Source: Comamonas sp. 26 | GTDB taxonomy: Bacteria; Pseudomonadota; Gammaproteobacteria; Burkholderiales; Burkholderiaceae_C | DNA length: 64,000 nt | Assembly (NCBI RefSeq): GCF_002754475.1 | Contig: NZ_PEFL01000001.1 | Location: forward strand, 868,001-932,000 | Direction: 5' to 3' | Shown here: positions 1-8,411 of the stretch, in pieces | Numbering within the stretch: position 1 is the first letter of the stretch | Layout of the letters: each line of letters opens with the position of its first letter | Translations under genes and position numbers: made by a program | Notes under the pieces: generated by a model | Told to the model about the DNA's origin: nothing | What the model saw: the letters and a program-made list of their open reading frames with translations, nothing else | The model's database searches: none

Positions 1-264
1 CCTGCCCGCCTGTGCGTTGCCGGGCGTGAAGCTGATGAGCTTGGTCATGACCACCTGCCCATCGGTGGCGGGCATGCAGAAAAGGCAGTTTCCGGGCGCA
101 GTCGGCATGACGATGCGTGGCGGAACCGACACACTGGAGCTGTTTTGCAGCTGACGCAAAAGTGCTTCTACCTCGTCGGCCAGAGCCGTCCACGGCAGCA
201 GTGCCGCAGTGGCCTTGGCATCGAGAAATGCAGAGCGGGGCTGGGAGTGAGTATTCATGGTCAT
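1..264 (-). CDS. Ornithine cyclodeaminase / mu-crystallin family reductase, N-terminal part
   Basis: The gene runs off the left edge, so only about 88 N-terminal residues are visible. Two in-frame ATGs lie six bases apart (264 and 258) and neither has a strong ribosome binding site. The stretch with CMPATDGQVVMTKLISF followed by PGNAQAGR resembles the N-terminal lobe of ornithine cyclodeaminase/mu-crystallin proteins. Within that family it is closest to the Delta1-pyrroline-2-carboxylate and Delta1-piperideine-2-carboxylate reductases of proline and hydroxyproline metabolism. The NAD(P)-binding domain would lie outside the window, so the exact substrate cannot be judged. Family assignment is fairly secure; the reaction is inference. 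Confidence 0.7.
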   Translation of the reverse strand, partial: MTMNTHSQPRSAFLDAKATAALLPWTALADEVEALLRQLQNSSSVSVPPRIVMPTAPGNCLFCMPATDGQVVMTKLISFTPGNAQAGR

Positions 265-425
265 GCGGGCCAGAGGTAAAAGAAGGGAAGGAGGTAGAGG
301 CAGAGCTTACAAAAGTGCAAGCCGGGCCCGGTGTTAGCCGACATGAGATCACTGCATCAACGCTTTGGGAAGGCGTGACCTGCGCGCACAATATCGTCTG
401 TTTTATTGATTGATTTTTTGCACAT

Positions 426-755
426 ATGTTTGGCTCATCTTCTCGAACAGAACAACGCAAAGACCCCTCCTGGACACAGGCGCCTTCGAGCCATGGGCAG
501 TCCGAGCCAGTCTGGCGAGAGGGCGGCGCTGCGCAGGCCTATGAGCCGACCCAGCAGCAGACGGCTGCAGTGCGCAAGTCTTCGTCCGGCAAATTATGGA
601 TTTCTGTCATCCTCGCCATCGTCGGCCTGCTGGCCGTGGCCTATCTGCTGCTGAGCATGGTGAATGTGGTGGAAGAGCAGATGGCGCGCAACCAGCCCGA
701 TGCGGCGCAAAGTCCTTCGGGTATGACGCTGGTTTCAAGCCCAGCCGGGCGTTGA
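426..755 (+). CDS. Small hypothetical membrane protein
   Basis: I do not recognise this 109-residue protein. A polar, Gln/Ser-rich N-terminal half of about 55 residues precedes one clear hydrophobic segment (VILAIVGLLAVAYLLLSMV, about residues 61-79) and a short polar tail ending VSSPAGR. This fits a single-pass inner-membrane protein. No convincing Shine-Dalgarno sequence precedes the ATG, and the upstream DNA is T-rich. The transmembrane segment and absence of a better overlapping frame are the reasons for calling it. It sits alone between the divergent reductase and the zinc metallopeptidase gene. Confidence 0.45.
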   Translation: MFGSSSRTEQRKDPSWTQAPSSHGQSEPVWREGGAAQAYEPTQQQTAAVRKSSSGKLWISVILAIVGLLAVAYLLLSMVNVVEEQMARNQPDAAQSPSGMTLVSSPAGR

Positions 756-896
756 ATAGCGCGCCAAAGGTAAACAATGGTGGGCAAAGTTTTTCCAAGT
801 GACAAAAGCACAGCCTGATACGTCAAATTTGAGCGGGAGCCCTTAATATCGCCACCCGGCGCAGGCCATGTGCAAGACAACAAAGGAGTAAGCACC

Positions 897-1778
897 ATGA
901 AATGGGAAGGCAACCGCGAGTCAGATAACGTTGAAGACCGCCGTGGTGACGGTGGTAGTAGTGGCGGTGGTGGTTTTCCCATTGGAGGCCGAAGCATTGG
1001 CATCGGCACCGTGGTGCTGGCGCTGGTCGGCTGGGGTGTTTTTGGCATCAACCCGCTGACGACGATTGGCATGCTCTCTGGCGGTGGCTCGCCCCAGGTG
1101 CAGCAGCAAGCGCCTGCGCAGCGCCCGGCGGCGGATGATCAGGGCGCCAAGTTTGTCTCTACCGTGCTGGCTTCGACCGAAGATGTATGGAGTCAGATCT
1201 TTCGTGATGGCGGCGCAAAGTATCAGAGCCCAAGACTGGTACTGTTCACCGGTGTGACGCGCACGGCCTGCGGCACAGGCCAGTCTGCCATGGGCCCGTT
1301 TTACTGTCCCGGTGACTTCAAAGTCTACCTGGATATGGACTTTTTCAACACCATGAGTCGCCAGCTGGGCGCTCCTGGCGAATTTGCCCGCGCCTATGTG
1401 ATTGCCCATGAGGTGGGCCACCATGTGCAGAACCTGCTGGGTATCTCTGGCAAGGTCGATGCCATGCGAGGCCGCGTGAGCGAGCGTGAGCAAAACGCCA
1501 TGTCTGTGCGCCTTGAGCTGCAGGCAGACTGCCTGGCGGGCATCTGGGCCAACAAGTCGCAGCAGGCCAAGAGCTGGCTTGAGCAGGGCGATATCGAGTC
1601 GGCCATGAATGCCGCCCAGCAGATTGGCGACGACAAGCTGCAGCGCGAAGCCACTGGCACCGTGCGTCCTGACAGCTTCACCCACGGCTCCAGCGCTCAG
1701 CGTGTACGCTGGTTCACACAGGGCTACAAAACCGGCAGCGTCAAGGCCTGCGACACCTTCGCTGCCCAGTCGCTTTAA
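897..1778 (+). CDS. Neutral zinc metallopeptidase, YpfJ/KPN_02809 family
   Basis: This is a 293-residue membrane-anchored putative metalloprotease. The start at 897 is preceded by AAGGAG with good spacing and gives the N-terminus MKWEGNRESDNVEDRR, typical of the YpfJ family. A Gly/Ser linker is followed by a transmembrane segment (about residues 40-58). The zinc-binding motif HEVGHH is at about residues 171-176, and a downstream ELQADC segment is the usual site of the third ligand. Substrates of this family are not well established. A strong hairpin terminator follows, so it appears to be a single-gene unit. Confidence 0.88.
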   Translation: MKWEGNRESDNVEDRRGDGGSSGGGGFPIGGRSIGIGTVVLALVGWGVFGINPLTTIGMLSGGGSPQVQQQAPAQRPAADDQGAKFVSTVLASTEDVWSQIFRDGGAKYQSPRLVLFTGVTRTACGTGQSAMGPFYCPGDFKVYLDMDFFNTMSRQLGAPGEFARAYVIAHEVGHHVQNLLGISGKVDAMRGRVSEREQNAMSVRLELQADCLAGIWANKSQQAKSWLEQGDIESAMNAAQQIGDDKLQREATGTVRPDSFTHGSSAQRVRWFTQGYKTGSVKACDTFAAQSL

Positions 1779-1796
1779 ACTTTCTGCTTGTCTGAC

Positions 1797-1831
1797 AAAG
1801 GCGTGTGTTGAGTCACACGCCTTTCTTTTTG
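1797..1831 (+). terminator. Rho-independent terminator after the zinc metallopeptidase gene
   Basis: An 11-bp perfect stem (AAAGGCGTGTG with CACACGCCTTT) and a 6-base loop are followed by CTTTTT, 18 bases after the stop codon. Confidence 0.85.
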
Positions 1832-1989
1832 GGGAGTTACCCTGCTGAAATCCGGGTTATCCCGGTAAATTGCACGGGGTATTGAACGGCCTGCGTGTCT
1901 CTGTAAACACAGGGCGCAAAGCTGATCGGACGCCAAAAAATCACAAAGCCAACGCGAAAAACCCACTCGGTGCGACAATAACGCCCTCA

Positions 1990-3411
1990 ATGACAAGCTC
2001 TTTCTCCAATCTTCACTTGGCTGAGCCCCTGGCTCGCGCTGTTGCCGACATGGGCTATGAGTCCATGACTCCGATTCAGGCGCAGGCCATTCCGGTTGTA
2101 CTGACCGGAAAGGACGTCATGGGCGCTGCCCAGACGGGTACAGGCAAGACAGCGGCGTTCTCTCTGCCTTTGCTGCAGCGACTGATGCGCCACGAAAATG
2201 CTTCTGCGTCCCCTGCCCGCCATCCGGTGCGTGCGCTGGTGTTGTTGCCTACGCGTGAGCTGGCCGATCAGGTGGCGCAGCAAATTGCGTTGTATGCCAA
2301 GCACACCAAGCTGCGCAGCACCGTGGTGTTTGGCGGCATGGACATGAAGCCTCAGACCCTCGAGCTCAAAAAGGGCGTCGAAGTGCTGGTGGCAACACCG
2401 GGCCGTTTGCTGGATCACATCGAAGCCAAGAATGTGGTGCTCAATCAGGTGGAATATGTGGTGCTGGATGAAGCTGACCGCATGCTGGACATCGGCTTTC
2501 TGCCCGATCTGCAGCGCATCCTGTCGCATCTACCCAAGACGCGTACCACGCTGCTGTTCTCGGCGACTTTCTCGCCTGAGATCAAGCGCCTAGCCAGTAG
2601 CTACCTGCAAGACCCCGTCACGATTGAAGTTGCTCGCCCCAATGAAACCGCTTCCACTGTGGAGCAGCGTTTTTACAAGGTGACGGACGACGACAAGCGC
2701 TACGCAATTCGCTCCGTACTGAAAGAGCGCGAGATTCGTCAGGCCTTCATCTTCTCCAACAGCAAGCTCGGTTGTGCGCGCCTGACTCGAGCTCTGGAGC
2801 GTGATGGTCTACGCGCCGCTGCCCTGCATGGCGACAAGAGCCAGGACGAACGCCTGAAAGCGCTCGAAGCCTTTAAGGCCGGTGAAGTCGATCTCCTGGT
2901 CTGTACGGATGTGGCGGCTCGCGGTCTGGACATCAAGGATGTGCCAGCGGTCTTTAACTACGACGTGCCTTTCAATGCCGAAGACTATGTGCACCGTATT
3001 GGCCGCACCGGTCGTGCCGGCGCATCGGGTCTGGCGGTAACGCTGGTCACTGACCATGACAGCCGTCAGGTCGCCGAGATTGAAAAGCTCATCAAAAAGA
3101 AGATTCCGGTGGAACCAGCGCCTATGGCTGACTTCCGCCCTGTGCGCCAAAGCCGTAGCGCTGAGGAGTTCCGCCCCCGTCGTGAGCGTGAGTTTGACAG
3201 TGCTCCCCGTACCAGCCATCCTCATCGCCCATCGCGTATGGCACCTCGCGCATCCGCTGATCCGTTCTTCGACAAGCCTTATGAAGCAAGTGCTGCTGCT
3301 GAAGCTGCTGCCTGGGATAGCCGTACGGCCCCGGTCAAGATCGCTGGCATGAAGCCAAAGCGCAAGATTGCGGCCTTGTTCAAGGCTCCGGTGCAAGCAG
3401 CCGTCTCTTAA
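1990..3411 (+). CDS. rhlE: DEAD-box ATP-dependent RNA helicase RhlE
   Basis: This 473-residue RNA helicase unwinds RNA duplexes in ribosome assembly or RNA turnover. Domain 1 has the Q-motif glutamine (residue 30), Walker A AQTGTGKT (47-54), PTRELADQV, TPGRLLDH, DEAD and SAT. Domain 2 has the HRIGRTGRAG arginine-finger region. A basic, low-complexity tail of about 90 residues rich in Arg, Ser and Ala follows and is probably for RNA binding. The ATG at 1990 starts directly at the conserved FSNLHLAEPL region; longer in-frame upstream sequence lacks homologous character. A strong terminator follows. The RhlE rather than generic DEAD-box call rests on the N-terminal style and tail. Confidence 0.92.
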   Translation: MTSSFSNLHLAEPLARAVADMGYESMTPIQAQAIPVVLTGKDVMGAAQTGTGKTAAFSLPLLQRLMRHENASASPARHPVRALVLLPTRELADQVAQQIALYAKHTKLRSTVVFGGMDMKPQTLELKKGVEVLVATPGRLLDHIEAKNVVLNQVEYVVLDEADRMLDIGFLPDLQRILSHLPKTRTTLLFSATFSPEIKRLASSYLQDPVTIEVARPNETASTVEQRFYKVTDDDKRYAIRSVLKEREIRQAFIFSNSKLGCARLTRALERDGLRAAALHGDKSQDERLKALEAFKAGEVDLLVCTDVAARGLDIKDVPAVFNYDVPFNAEDYVHRIGRTGRAGASGLAVTLVTDHDSRQVAEIEKLIKKKIPVEPAPMADFRPVRQSRSAEEFRPRREREFDSAPRTSHPHRPSRMAPRASADPFFDKPYEASAAAEAAAWDSRTAPVKIAGMKPKRKIAALFKAPVQAAVS

Positions 3412-3426
3412 GCAAGAGCTGCATTG

Positions 3427-3456
3427 AAAAACGCCTGCTGATTGCAGGCGTTTTTG
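3427..3456 (+). terminator. Rho-independent terminator after rhlE
   Basis: The stem AACGCCTGC / GCAGGCGTT with a 5- to 6-base loop is followed by a T run. It lies about 16 bases after the helicase stop and may also serve the convergent apaH gene. Confidence 0.85.
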
Positions 3457-3470
3457 TTGGTGGGGGCAGT

Positions 3471-4324
3471 TTAGCCCTTGCCACCCGGCACTTGCGTCTG
3501 AGGGCATTGCAGCTGAATCAGCTCGCGTTCATTCATGTTTTCGCCAATGCGCATCATGCTCAGGCACCCCCCCAGATACAGCCGGTATCCATGGCCATGA
3601 GGTTGGGGCGATTGATATGACCCAGTGTGGACCAGTGACCAAATGCGATGGGCGTGACGGCAGTGAGCCGCCCTGGAACATCAAACCAGGGTGTCAGTCC
3701 CTCAGGGGCCTGATCGGCAGATTCTGAACTTTCAAAGTCCATCACGCCTTCTGCACTGCAAAAACGCAGCCGAGTAAAGGCGTTGACGATGCAGCGCAGG
3801 CGATCATCGCCTTGCAAGTCGGCTGACCAGCGGTCTGGCAGATTGCCGTACATATTCTGCAAAAAGTGCGCAAAGTCAGCGCGTTGCAGAACTGCTTGCA
3901 CCTCTGCATTCAATGCCATGCAGTCCTGCAGACTCCATTGGGGTAGTACACCTGCATGCACCATGAGGAGGTTCTCTCCGCTGGGATTGGTGTGCAGGCG
4001 ACTCAGAGGCTGCTGGCGCAGCCAGCCCAGCAGGGCATCACGGTCAGGTGCATCCAGCACCTGGCCCAGCGTATCGCGCTTGCTCTGGCGACGCAGGCCT
4101 TGGGCGGCGGCAAGCAGGTGCAGGTCATGGTTACCCAGCAGGGCGCGCATGGAGTCTCCGGCCAGCATGCAGCGGCGCAATACTTCGGCTGACTTGGGGC
4201 CGCGATTCACCAGATCACCAAGCACATAAAGCGTATCCCGGCTGGCAGAGAAATCCACGGTTTGCAGCAGTTGCTCGAAGGCGTCGTCGCAGCCCTGAAT
4301 ATCACCGATACAGTAAAGAGCCAT
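3471..4324 (-). CDS. apaH: Symmetrical bis(5'-nucleosyl)-tetraphosphatase ApaH (C-terminus out of frame)
   Basis: ApaH hydrolyses diadenosine tetraphosphate to two ADP. The start at 4324 (MALYCIGDIQG) is preceded by AAGAAAG at good spacing. Metallophosphatase motifs GDIQGC, GDLVNRGP and GNHDLH are all present. As read, the frame stops at 3560 after 254 residues, immediately after DTGCIWGGA. Past a run of seven Gs (3568-3574 on this strand) the next frame continues with a plausible ApaH C-terminus (SMMRIGE, then ERELIQLQCPQTQ) to a stop at 3471. One extra G would give 284 residues, near the family length. Either the gene carries a one-base deletion or the run was under-called. The catalytic core is intact in both cases. 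Confidence 0.85.
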
Positions 4325-4416
4325 GATCTTCTTTCTTATGAACGATCCATGGATTTTCTGCGGATCGCATGGCTTACGCTGCCGAACGGTGTTTTCCGAT
4401 GCTTGGCATGGGCATG

Positions 4417-5435
4417 GGCGTTGTTGCAGAAATCGCCGTGTCGTAAGCGGTAGGCTCAAGGTATGAGCCAGCCCAGCAAGCCCCGCTAGCGCACTACCAA
4501 CTGGAAGCAATACAACGCCTCACTCAAAGCACGGGGTTCATTGACAGTATGGCTGGACAAGCGCATGTGCTGGTTTGCCGCTGCCAGCTGCAAACGCGGG
4601 CGTAGCCCGAAGTTCTCGGATGCTGCTATCTAGTTTTGTTTGACGCTCAAGAATCTGTTTGGCCTGGCCCTGCGGCAGACCACGGGACTGGTGCAGTCTG
4701 TGCTGCAATTGTCGGGGCTTGCTTGGCCAGTCCCTGACTGCAGTACTTTGTGCAGACGCCAATTAGCGGTGAACGTTCAGGTGCCGTACACACGCAGCCA
4801 AGGTGGGCTGCACCTGCTGGTGGATTCGACAGGAATCAAGTTCCTGGGCGAAGGCGAGTGGAAGTGCAAAAAGCATGGGCCTGAACGTCGCCTTCAGTGG
4901 CGCAAGCTGCACATTGGCATTGATGCCCAGACATTGCAGATCAGGGCCATCTGCGTTACTTCCAACAATGTCAGCGATGCTGCTGTGTTGCCTGACTTGC
5001 TGCAGCAGTTACCAGCGCTTGAGAGCCTGGCGGGCGATGGAGCGTATGACACGTAGCCAGCCCATGAGGCCGTGATTGAGTATGGATCTATTCCAATCAT
5101 TCCTCCTCGCAAGAATGCTCGAATACTGCAAAGGCAGTGTCTTTGTTCATCGCAATGCAGCGATTGCCGCATGCAGGCGGTTGGGGCGAAGTATCTGGAA
5201 GTGCTGGAGTGGCTATCACCGGCGCAGCTTGGTGGAAACCGAGATGAACTGCATCAAGCGACTGGGCGAGCGAGTGATGTCTCGCACCTTTGAGCGCCAA
5301 GTGAATGAGCTTCATATCCGTGCAGCGATATTGAATCGATTTACTGAACTGGGCCGTCCTCAGACGGCAGCCGTGGCATAGCCACGGCTAGGGTTTGGGG
5401 CAGCTCGCTTCAAGCAGGATTTATGCAACAGCGCC
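4417..5435 (+). mobile_element. Degenerate IS5-family (IS903-group-like) insertion sequence
   Basis: The element is about 1,019 bp and bounded by imperfect 18-bp inverted repeats, GGCGTTGTTGCAGAAATC on the left and GGCGCTGTTGCATAAATC (reverse complement) on the right, 16 of 18 matching. These are close to the ends of IS903-type elements. No 9-bp target duplication is visible at the flanks (ATGGGCATG and GTTGTGAGG), which fits an old insertion or rearranged flanks. The single transposase frame inside is interrupted several times. It lies just upstream of apaH. Confidence 0.85.
4463..5381 (+). pseudogene. IS5-family transposase, disrupted by stops and a frameshift
   Basis: Reading from the ATG at 4463, the product starts MSQPSKPR, meets a TAG, continues through NWKQYNASLKARGSLTVWLD, meets a second TAG before the FCLT region (about 4632) and a third at about 5055 after DGAYDT. 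A one-base shift near 5120 is needed to reach RRLGRSIWKCWSGYHRRSLV and the end at 5381. Catalytic aspartates (in DSTGIKF and DGAYDT) and a candidate glutamate (in VETEMNCIKR) remain recognisable. An intact IS5-type transposase would be about 300 residues in one frame. It cannot be active as read. Confidence 0.85.
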
Positions 5436-6732
5436 GTTGTGAGGCTCGCCCACTGGTGTAAAACGGTGACAAGAAGGCGTAGGCTAAGCGTAAAAATTTG
5501 GCTCAATTCCTTTGTTTACTTCAACTGGTAATTATCTCGATGGGTCTGCTGAGCGGTATTTTGACTAGGCTGTATAGTTGAATTTTATGAAAATATCTGA
5601 GGAGACCGCTTTTAATTCACTAGCTGCTATGGCTGTGACTGCTATTACATTTATAACGATTAACTTATGAGGCAGGCTTCGATGCGAGTGGGGTAACTCT
5701 ATACGGCGCCGGTTTTCCCCTTTGTTGCGCGACCTATGGCCTTGTTTACATTCACTGCACCTCCTTACTATTTGCAGACAGTTCAATAAATGCCATTTTT
5801 GTCTTGCTAAAAATTAATGAATCAGCGAGCTGCACTGTGGTCGAAGAGGAAATAGTTGCGGGCTTTTAGATAGGTGTAAAGCGTGTTCGATTGAGACCAG
5901 TGAAGACAAGATGCTGCAGAACCTATTACATTTGGACGAAGACCTTAGACACCTTTGGTTGTTCTGTGCTCTGATATGAATTCGCTAGATGTCAAAATGA
6001 CGATAGATTGGGCTTTTTAGGCTCTGTGCTGAAGAGGTGAGATGGGTGGTTATTTTTGGTCTTCCGCCAGCCAGCAAGGGATTGCTGGGTGAGCTTCTGG
6101 GCGTCATCAATGTTTCCGAAATTCTGGTAGCAGACTCAGAATCACAAGAATTTTTCTGAGAGCATGTGCTAGCTTCTTAATTTTTCCCTAAACCTTGAGG
6201 CCATTAAAGTTGCGGGTTCCATTGCGCTCCCAAACAGCTGGAATGGTTTTTATTGTGGATGAGTGCGTTGTCGTTCAGGGTGAGCGATGACATCGCATGA
6301 TTTTTAGGGATTCATGCCGTAGAGCTGCTACCGATGGAAGCAAGCCAAGCCTGAAAGACCCATCTTTTTGATGGTTTCTGGCGGCTTGATACCTGCCTAG
6401 AGTGGAAAGGCTTGTTGGGGTTCTCGCTTTTCAGGGTGAAGAGAACAGGGGGCGATAACACCCTTGCGGGATTATTTCTGGCCGACAGCAGACATTTGCC
6501 TGTTGCCTGTGAGAAGGTCTTTGTTGGGAATCGATATTTTTTCTGATCGATTTTGACGGACTGTGTATCCATAGGATATTGGAAATTTCAGATCAAGATG
6601 TATTAAATTATTAACATGAAGTTACATTTCATGAGCATCTTTAATTGTGGTTATTGCTTACTCGTTAATTCATGCATTTGAGATTCAAGCATTTATAATG
6701 ATTTCACTTTAATCAACTAAGAAGCGCAAATC
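5436..6732. other. A+T-richer gene-free stretch upstream of the H-NS gene
   Basis: About 1.3 kb with no convincing gene on either strand. Open frames are short, lack ribosome binding sites and do not look like proteins. Base composition is visibly richer in A and T than the surrounding genes, especially at 5500-5640, 6110-6190 and 6530-6720. It begins at the right end of the dead insertion sequence and ends at the H-NS-like start. It may be decayed foreign DNA or a long control region; the sequence does not decide. Confidence 0.5.
6694..6699 (+). promoter_or_regulatory. Candidate -10 element for the H-NS-like gene
   Basis: A perfect TATAAT lies 34 bases upstream of the H-NS-like ATG in A+T-rich DNA. 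The correctly spaced -35 region is weak (ATGCAT-like), so the call rests on the -10 hexamer and position. Confidence 0.35.
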
Positions 6733-7023
6733 ATGAGCACTTACAAGGAACTCCTGAAGCAGAGAGAAGACCTGGAGCAGCAAATCAACGAAGCCCGTAC
6801 GCGAGAACTCGCTGACGCGGTGGGCAAGGTTCGTAGCCTGATTGCTGAATACGGTTTGACTGCTGAGGATGTCTTTCCTCCTGCTCGTGCGCGTGCTTCC
6901 GCTAATGCGGGTGCCAAGGTCGCTCCCAAGTACCGTGATCCAGTCACGGGTCAGACTTGGACTGGCCGCGGCAAGCCGCCAAAGTGGATTGCAGACCAGG
7001 ATCGCGAACAGTTCGTTATCTAA
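6733..7023 (+). CDS. H-NS family nucleoid-associated protein
   Basis: This 96-residue protein would bind A+T-rich DNA and silence foreign genes. The N-terminal half (about residues 1-45) is a charged coiled-coil oligomerisation region (KELLKQREDLEQQINEAR). The C-terminal domain carries the betaproteobacterial H-NS signature: KYRDPVTGQTWTGRGKPPKW. The linker is Ala/Arg-rich. It is a single-gene unit with a TATAAT upstream and a strong terminator just downstream. The A+T-rich DNA before it fits autoregulation, which is inference. Confidence 0.92.
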   Translation: MSTYKELLKQREDLEQQINEARTRELADAVGKVRSLIAEYGLTAEDVFPPARARASANAGAKVAPKYRDPVTGQTWTGRGKPPKWIADQDREQFVI

Positions 7024-7043
7024 CCTGTGGATTGCGCACGTTG

Positions 7044-7070
7044 AAAAAGCCCGCCTTGGCGGGCTTTTTT
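7044..7070 (+). terminator. Rho-independent terminator after the H-NS-like gene
   Basis: The stem AAAAAGCCCGCC / GGCGGGCTTTTTT with a very short loop lies 20 bases past the stop. Confidence 0.9.
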
Positions 7071-7145
7071 CATGGTGACTGTTTTGCGCCAGCGCAAATC
7101 AAAGTTCTCCTTCATTACGGTATTGAAGCGGCACAATCAGAGTCC

Positions 7146-8336
7146 ATGAATAAGCAGGTGTTGATTGCGGGGGGCGGTATCGGTGGTCTGGCGGCGGCTA
7201 TTGCGGCGGCACGGGCAGACTGGGATGTGCGCCTTTTTGAGCGAGCCACAGAATTCTCTGAAGTCGGGGCCGGTATTCAGCTCGGCCCGAATGTGGTGCG
7301 CAGGCTTCAGGCCTGGGGCTTGCAGCGGCCTTTGCAGCAGGTGGTGGCTTCGCCTTCCGCCCTGCGTGCCTGTAGCGCTGTAACGGGAAAAGAGTTAGGC
7401 CGTTTGCCGCTGGGTCGCGATATGGTGCAACGTTATGGCGCAAGCTACGCCACCATTCACCGTGCCGATCTGCACGAGATCTTGCTACAGGCTGCGCAAA
7501 ACTTGCCAGAGGTACACCTCAACCTCAATCAGACGGTTAATAGCTACACCGAGCAAGATGGCGTGGTCACCATTCGCACCAGTGCGAACAAGCTGATTGA
7601 AGGTGATGCACTGATTGGCGCAGATGGTGTGCGCAGCGCTGTGCGTGCCCAGATGCTGGGCGATGGTCCGCCGCGCGTAACCGGGCATCTGGCGTATCGC
7701 GCCATGGTGCATCAGGCTCAGTTGCCCAAGCGTCTGCGTACCAGCGAGGTGACGGCTTGGCTGGGTCCGCATCTGCATGCTATTCAATACCCGGTGCGCC
7801 GGGGGGAGCTACAGAATCTGGTGGTGATTGTGCAAGGCCCGCCGCCTGCCGATCTGGATCATTGGGATCATTCCGCTAACCTGCCCGACTTGATGCAGCA
7901 TCTGAAGGGCACTTGCAGCTATCTGCAGGACCTGGTGCAGCATGTGCCGGACTTGGGGGGCGAATGGCGTCTGTGGCCAGTGGCTGACCGGGTGCCTGTG
8001 GCCTCTGAGGCGCAGATGGCACAAGGCATGGTGGCTTTGCTGGGTGATGCGGCCCACCCCATGCGGCCTTATCTGGCCCAAGGGGCGGGTATGGCGATTG
8101 AAGATGCGGCAGAGCTGCAGAGCGCGCTGTCCATGCATGACCTGGACGTCAGCCTGCGGCTGCGCCGCTATGCCTTGAACCGCTGGCAGCGCAATGCGCG
8201 GGTGCAGGAAAGGTCGCTGCGCAATGGACGCATCTTCCACGCTACAGGCTTGGTACGCTGGGGCCGGGATTTGTCGCTGCGCGCGCTGGGCGGGCGCATC
8301 ATGGATGTGCCCTGGCTTTATGAGGGAGCGTTGTAG
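7146..8336 (+). CDS. FAD-dependent aromatic monooxygenase (salicylate / 3-hydroxybenzoate hydroxylase type)
   Basis: This 396-residue flavoprotein monooxygenase hydroxylates a small aromatic ring using NAD(P)H and O2. The N-terminal dinucleotide-binding motif is GGGIGGLAAA (residues 9-18). The second FAD motif, GDAAHPMRPYLAQGAGMAIE, lies near residue 300. Length and motif order match 3-hydroxybenzoate 6-hydroxylase and salicylate 1-hydroxylase. I start at the ATG at 7146 because the upstream in-frame extension runs through the H-NS terminator. It faces an MFS transporter gene and lies near the kynurenine genes, so a kynurenine-derived aromatic acid is possible as substrate. That is only suggested by location. 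Confidence 0.85.
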   Translation: MNKQVLIAGGGIGGLAAAIAAARADWDVRLFERATEFSEVGAGIQLGPNVVRRLQAWGLQRPLQQVVASPSALRACSAVTGKELGRLPLGRDMVQRYGASYATIHRADLHEILLQAAQNLPEVHLNLNQTVNSYTEQDGVVTIRTSANKLIEGDALIGADGVRSAVRAQMLGDGPPRVTGHLAYRAMVHQAQLPKRLRTSEVTAWLGPHLHAIQYPVRRGELQNLVVIVQGPPPADLDHWDHSANLPDLMQHLKGTCSYLQDLVQHVPDLGGEWRLWPVADRVPVASEAQMAQGMVALLGDAAHPMRPYLAQGAGMAIEDAAELQSALSMHDLDVSLRLRRYALNRWQRNARVQERSLRNGRIFHATGLVRWGRDLSLRALGGRIMDVPWLYEGAL

Positions 8337-8363
8337 ACAGCGACTAAGGTCTAGCCACTATCT

Positions 8364-8411
8364 AAAAAATAGCTGCTAGCGCATATGGATATTGCACTAG
8401 AGCCGATTTTT
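8364..8411. repeat. Dispersed AGCTGCTAGCGC repeat, copy 1
   Basis: A T/A-flanked copy of the palindromic repeat (ATAGCTGCTAGCGC then a degenerate return arm GCACTAG and TTTTT). It lies between the convergent monooxygenase and MFS genes and could serve as a terminator. Confidence 0.6.

Noticed and set aside
6312..6572. 86-residue minus-strand frame in the A+T-rich gap
   Set aside because: No ribosome binding site and no protein-like pattern; base composition alone explains an open frame here.
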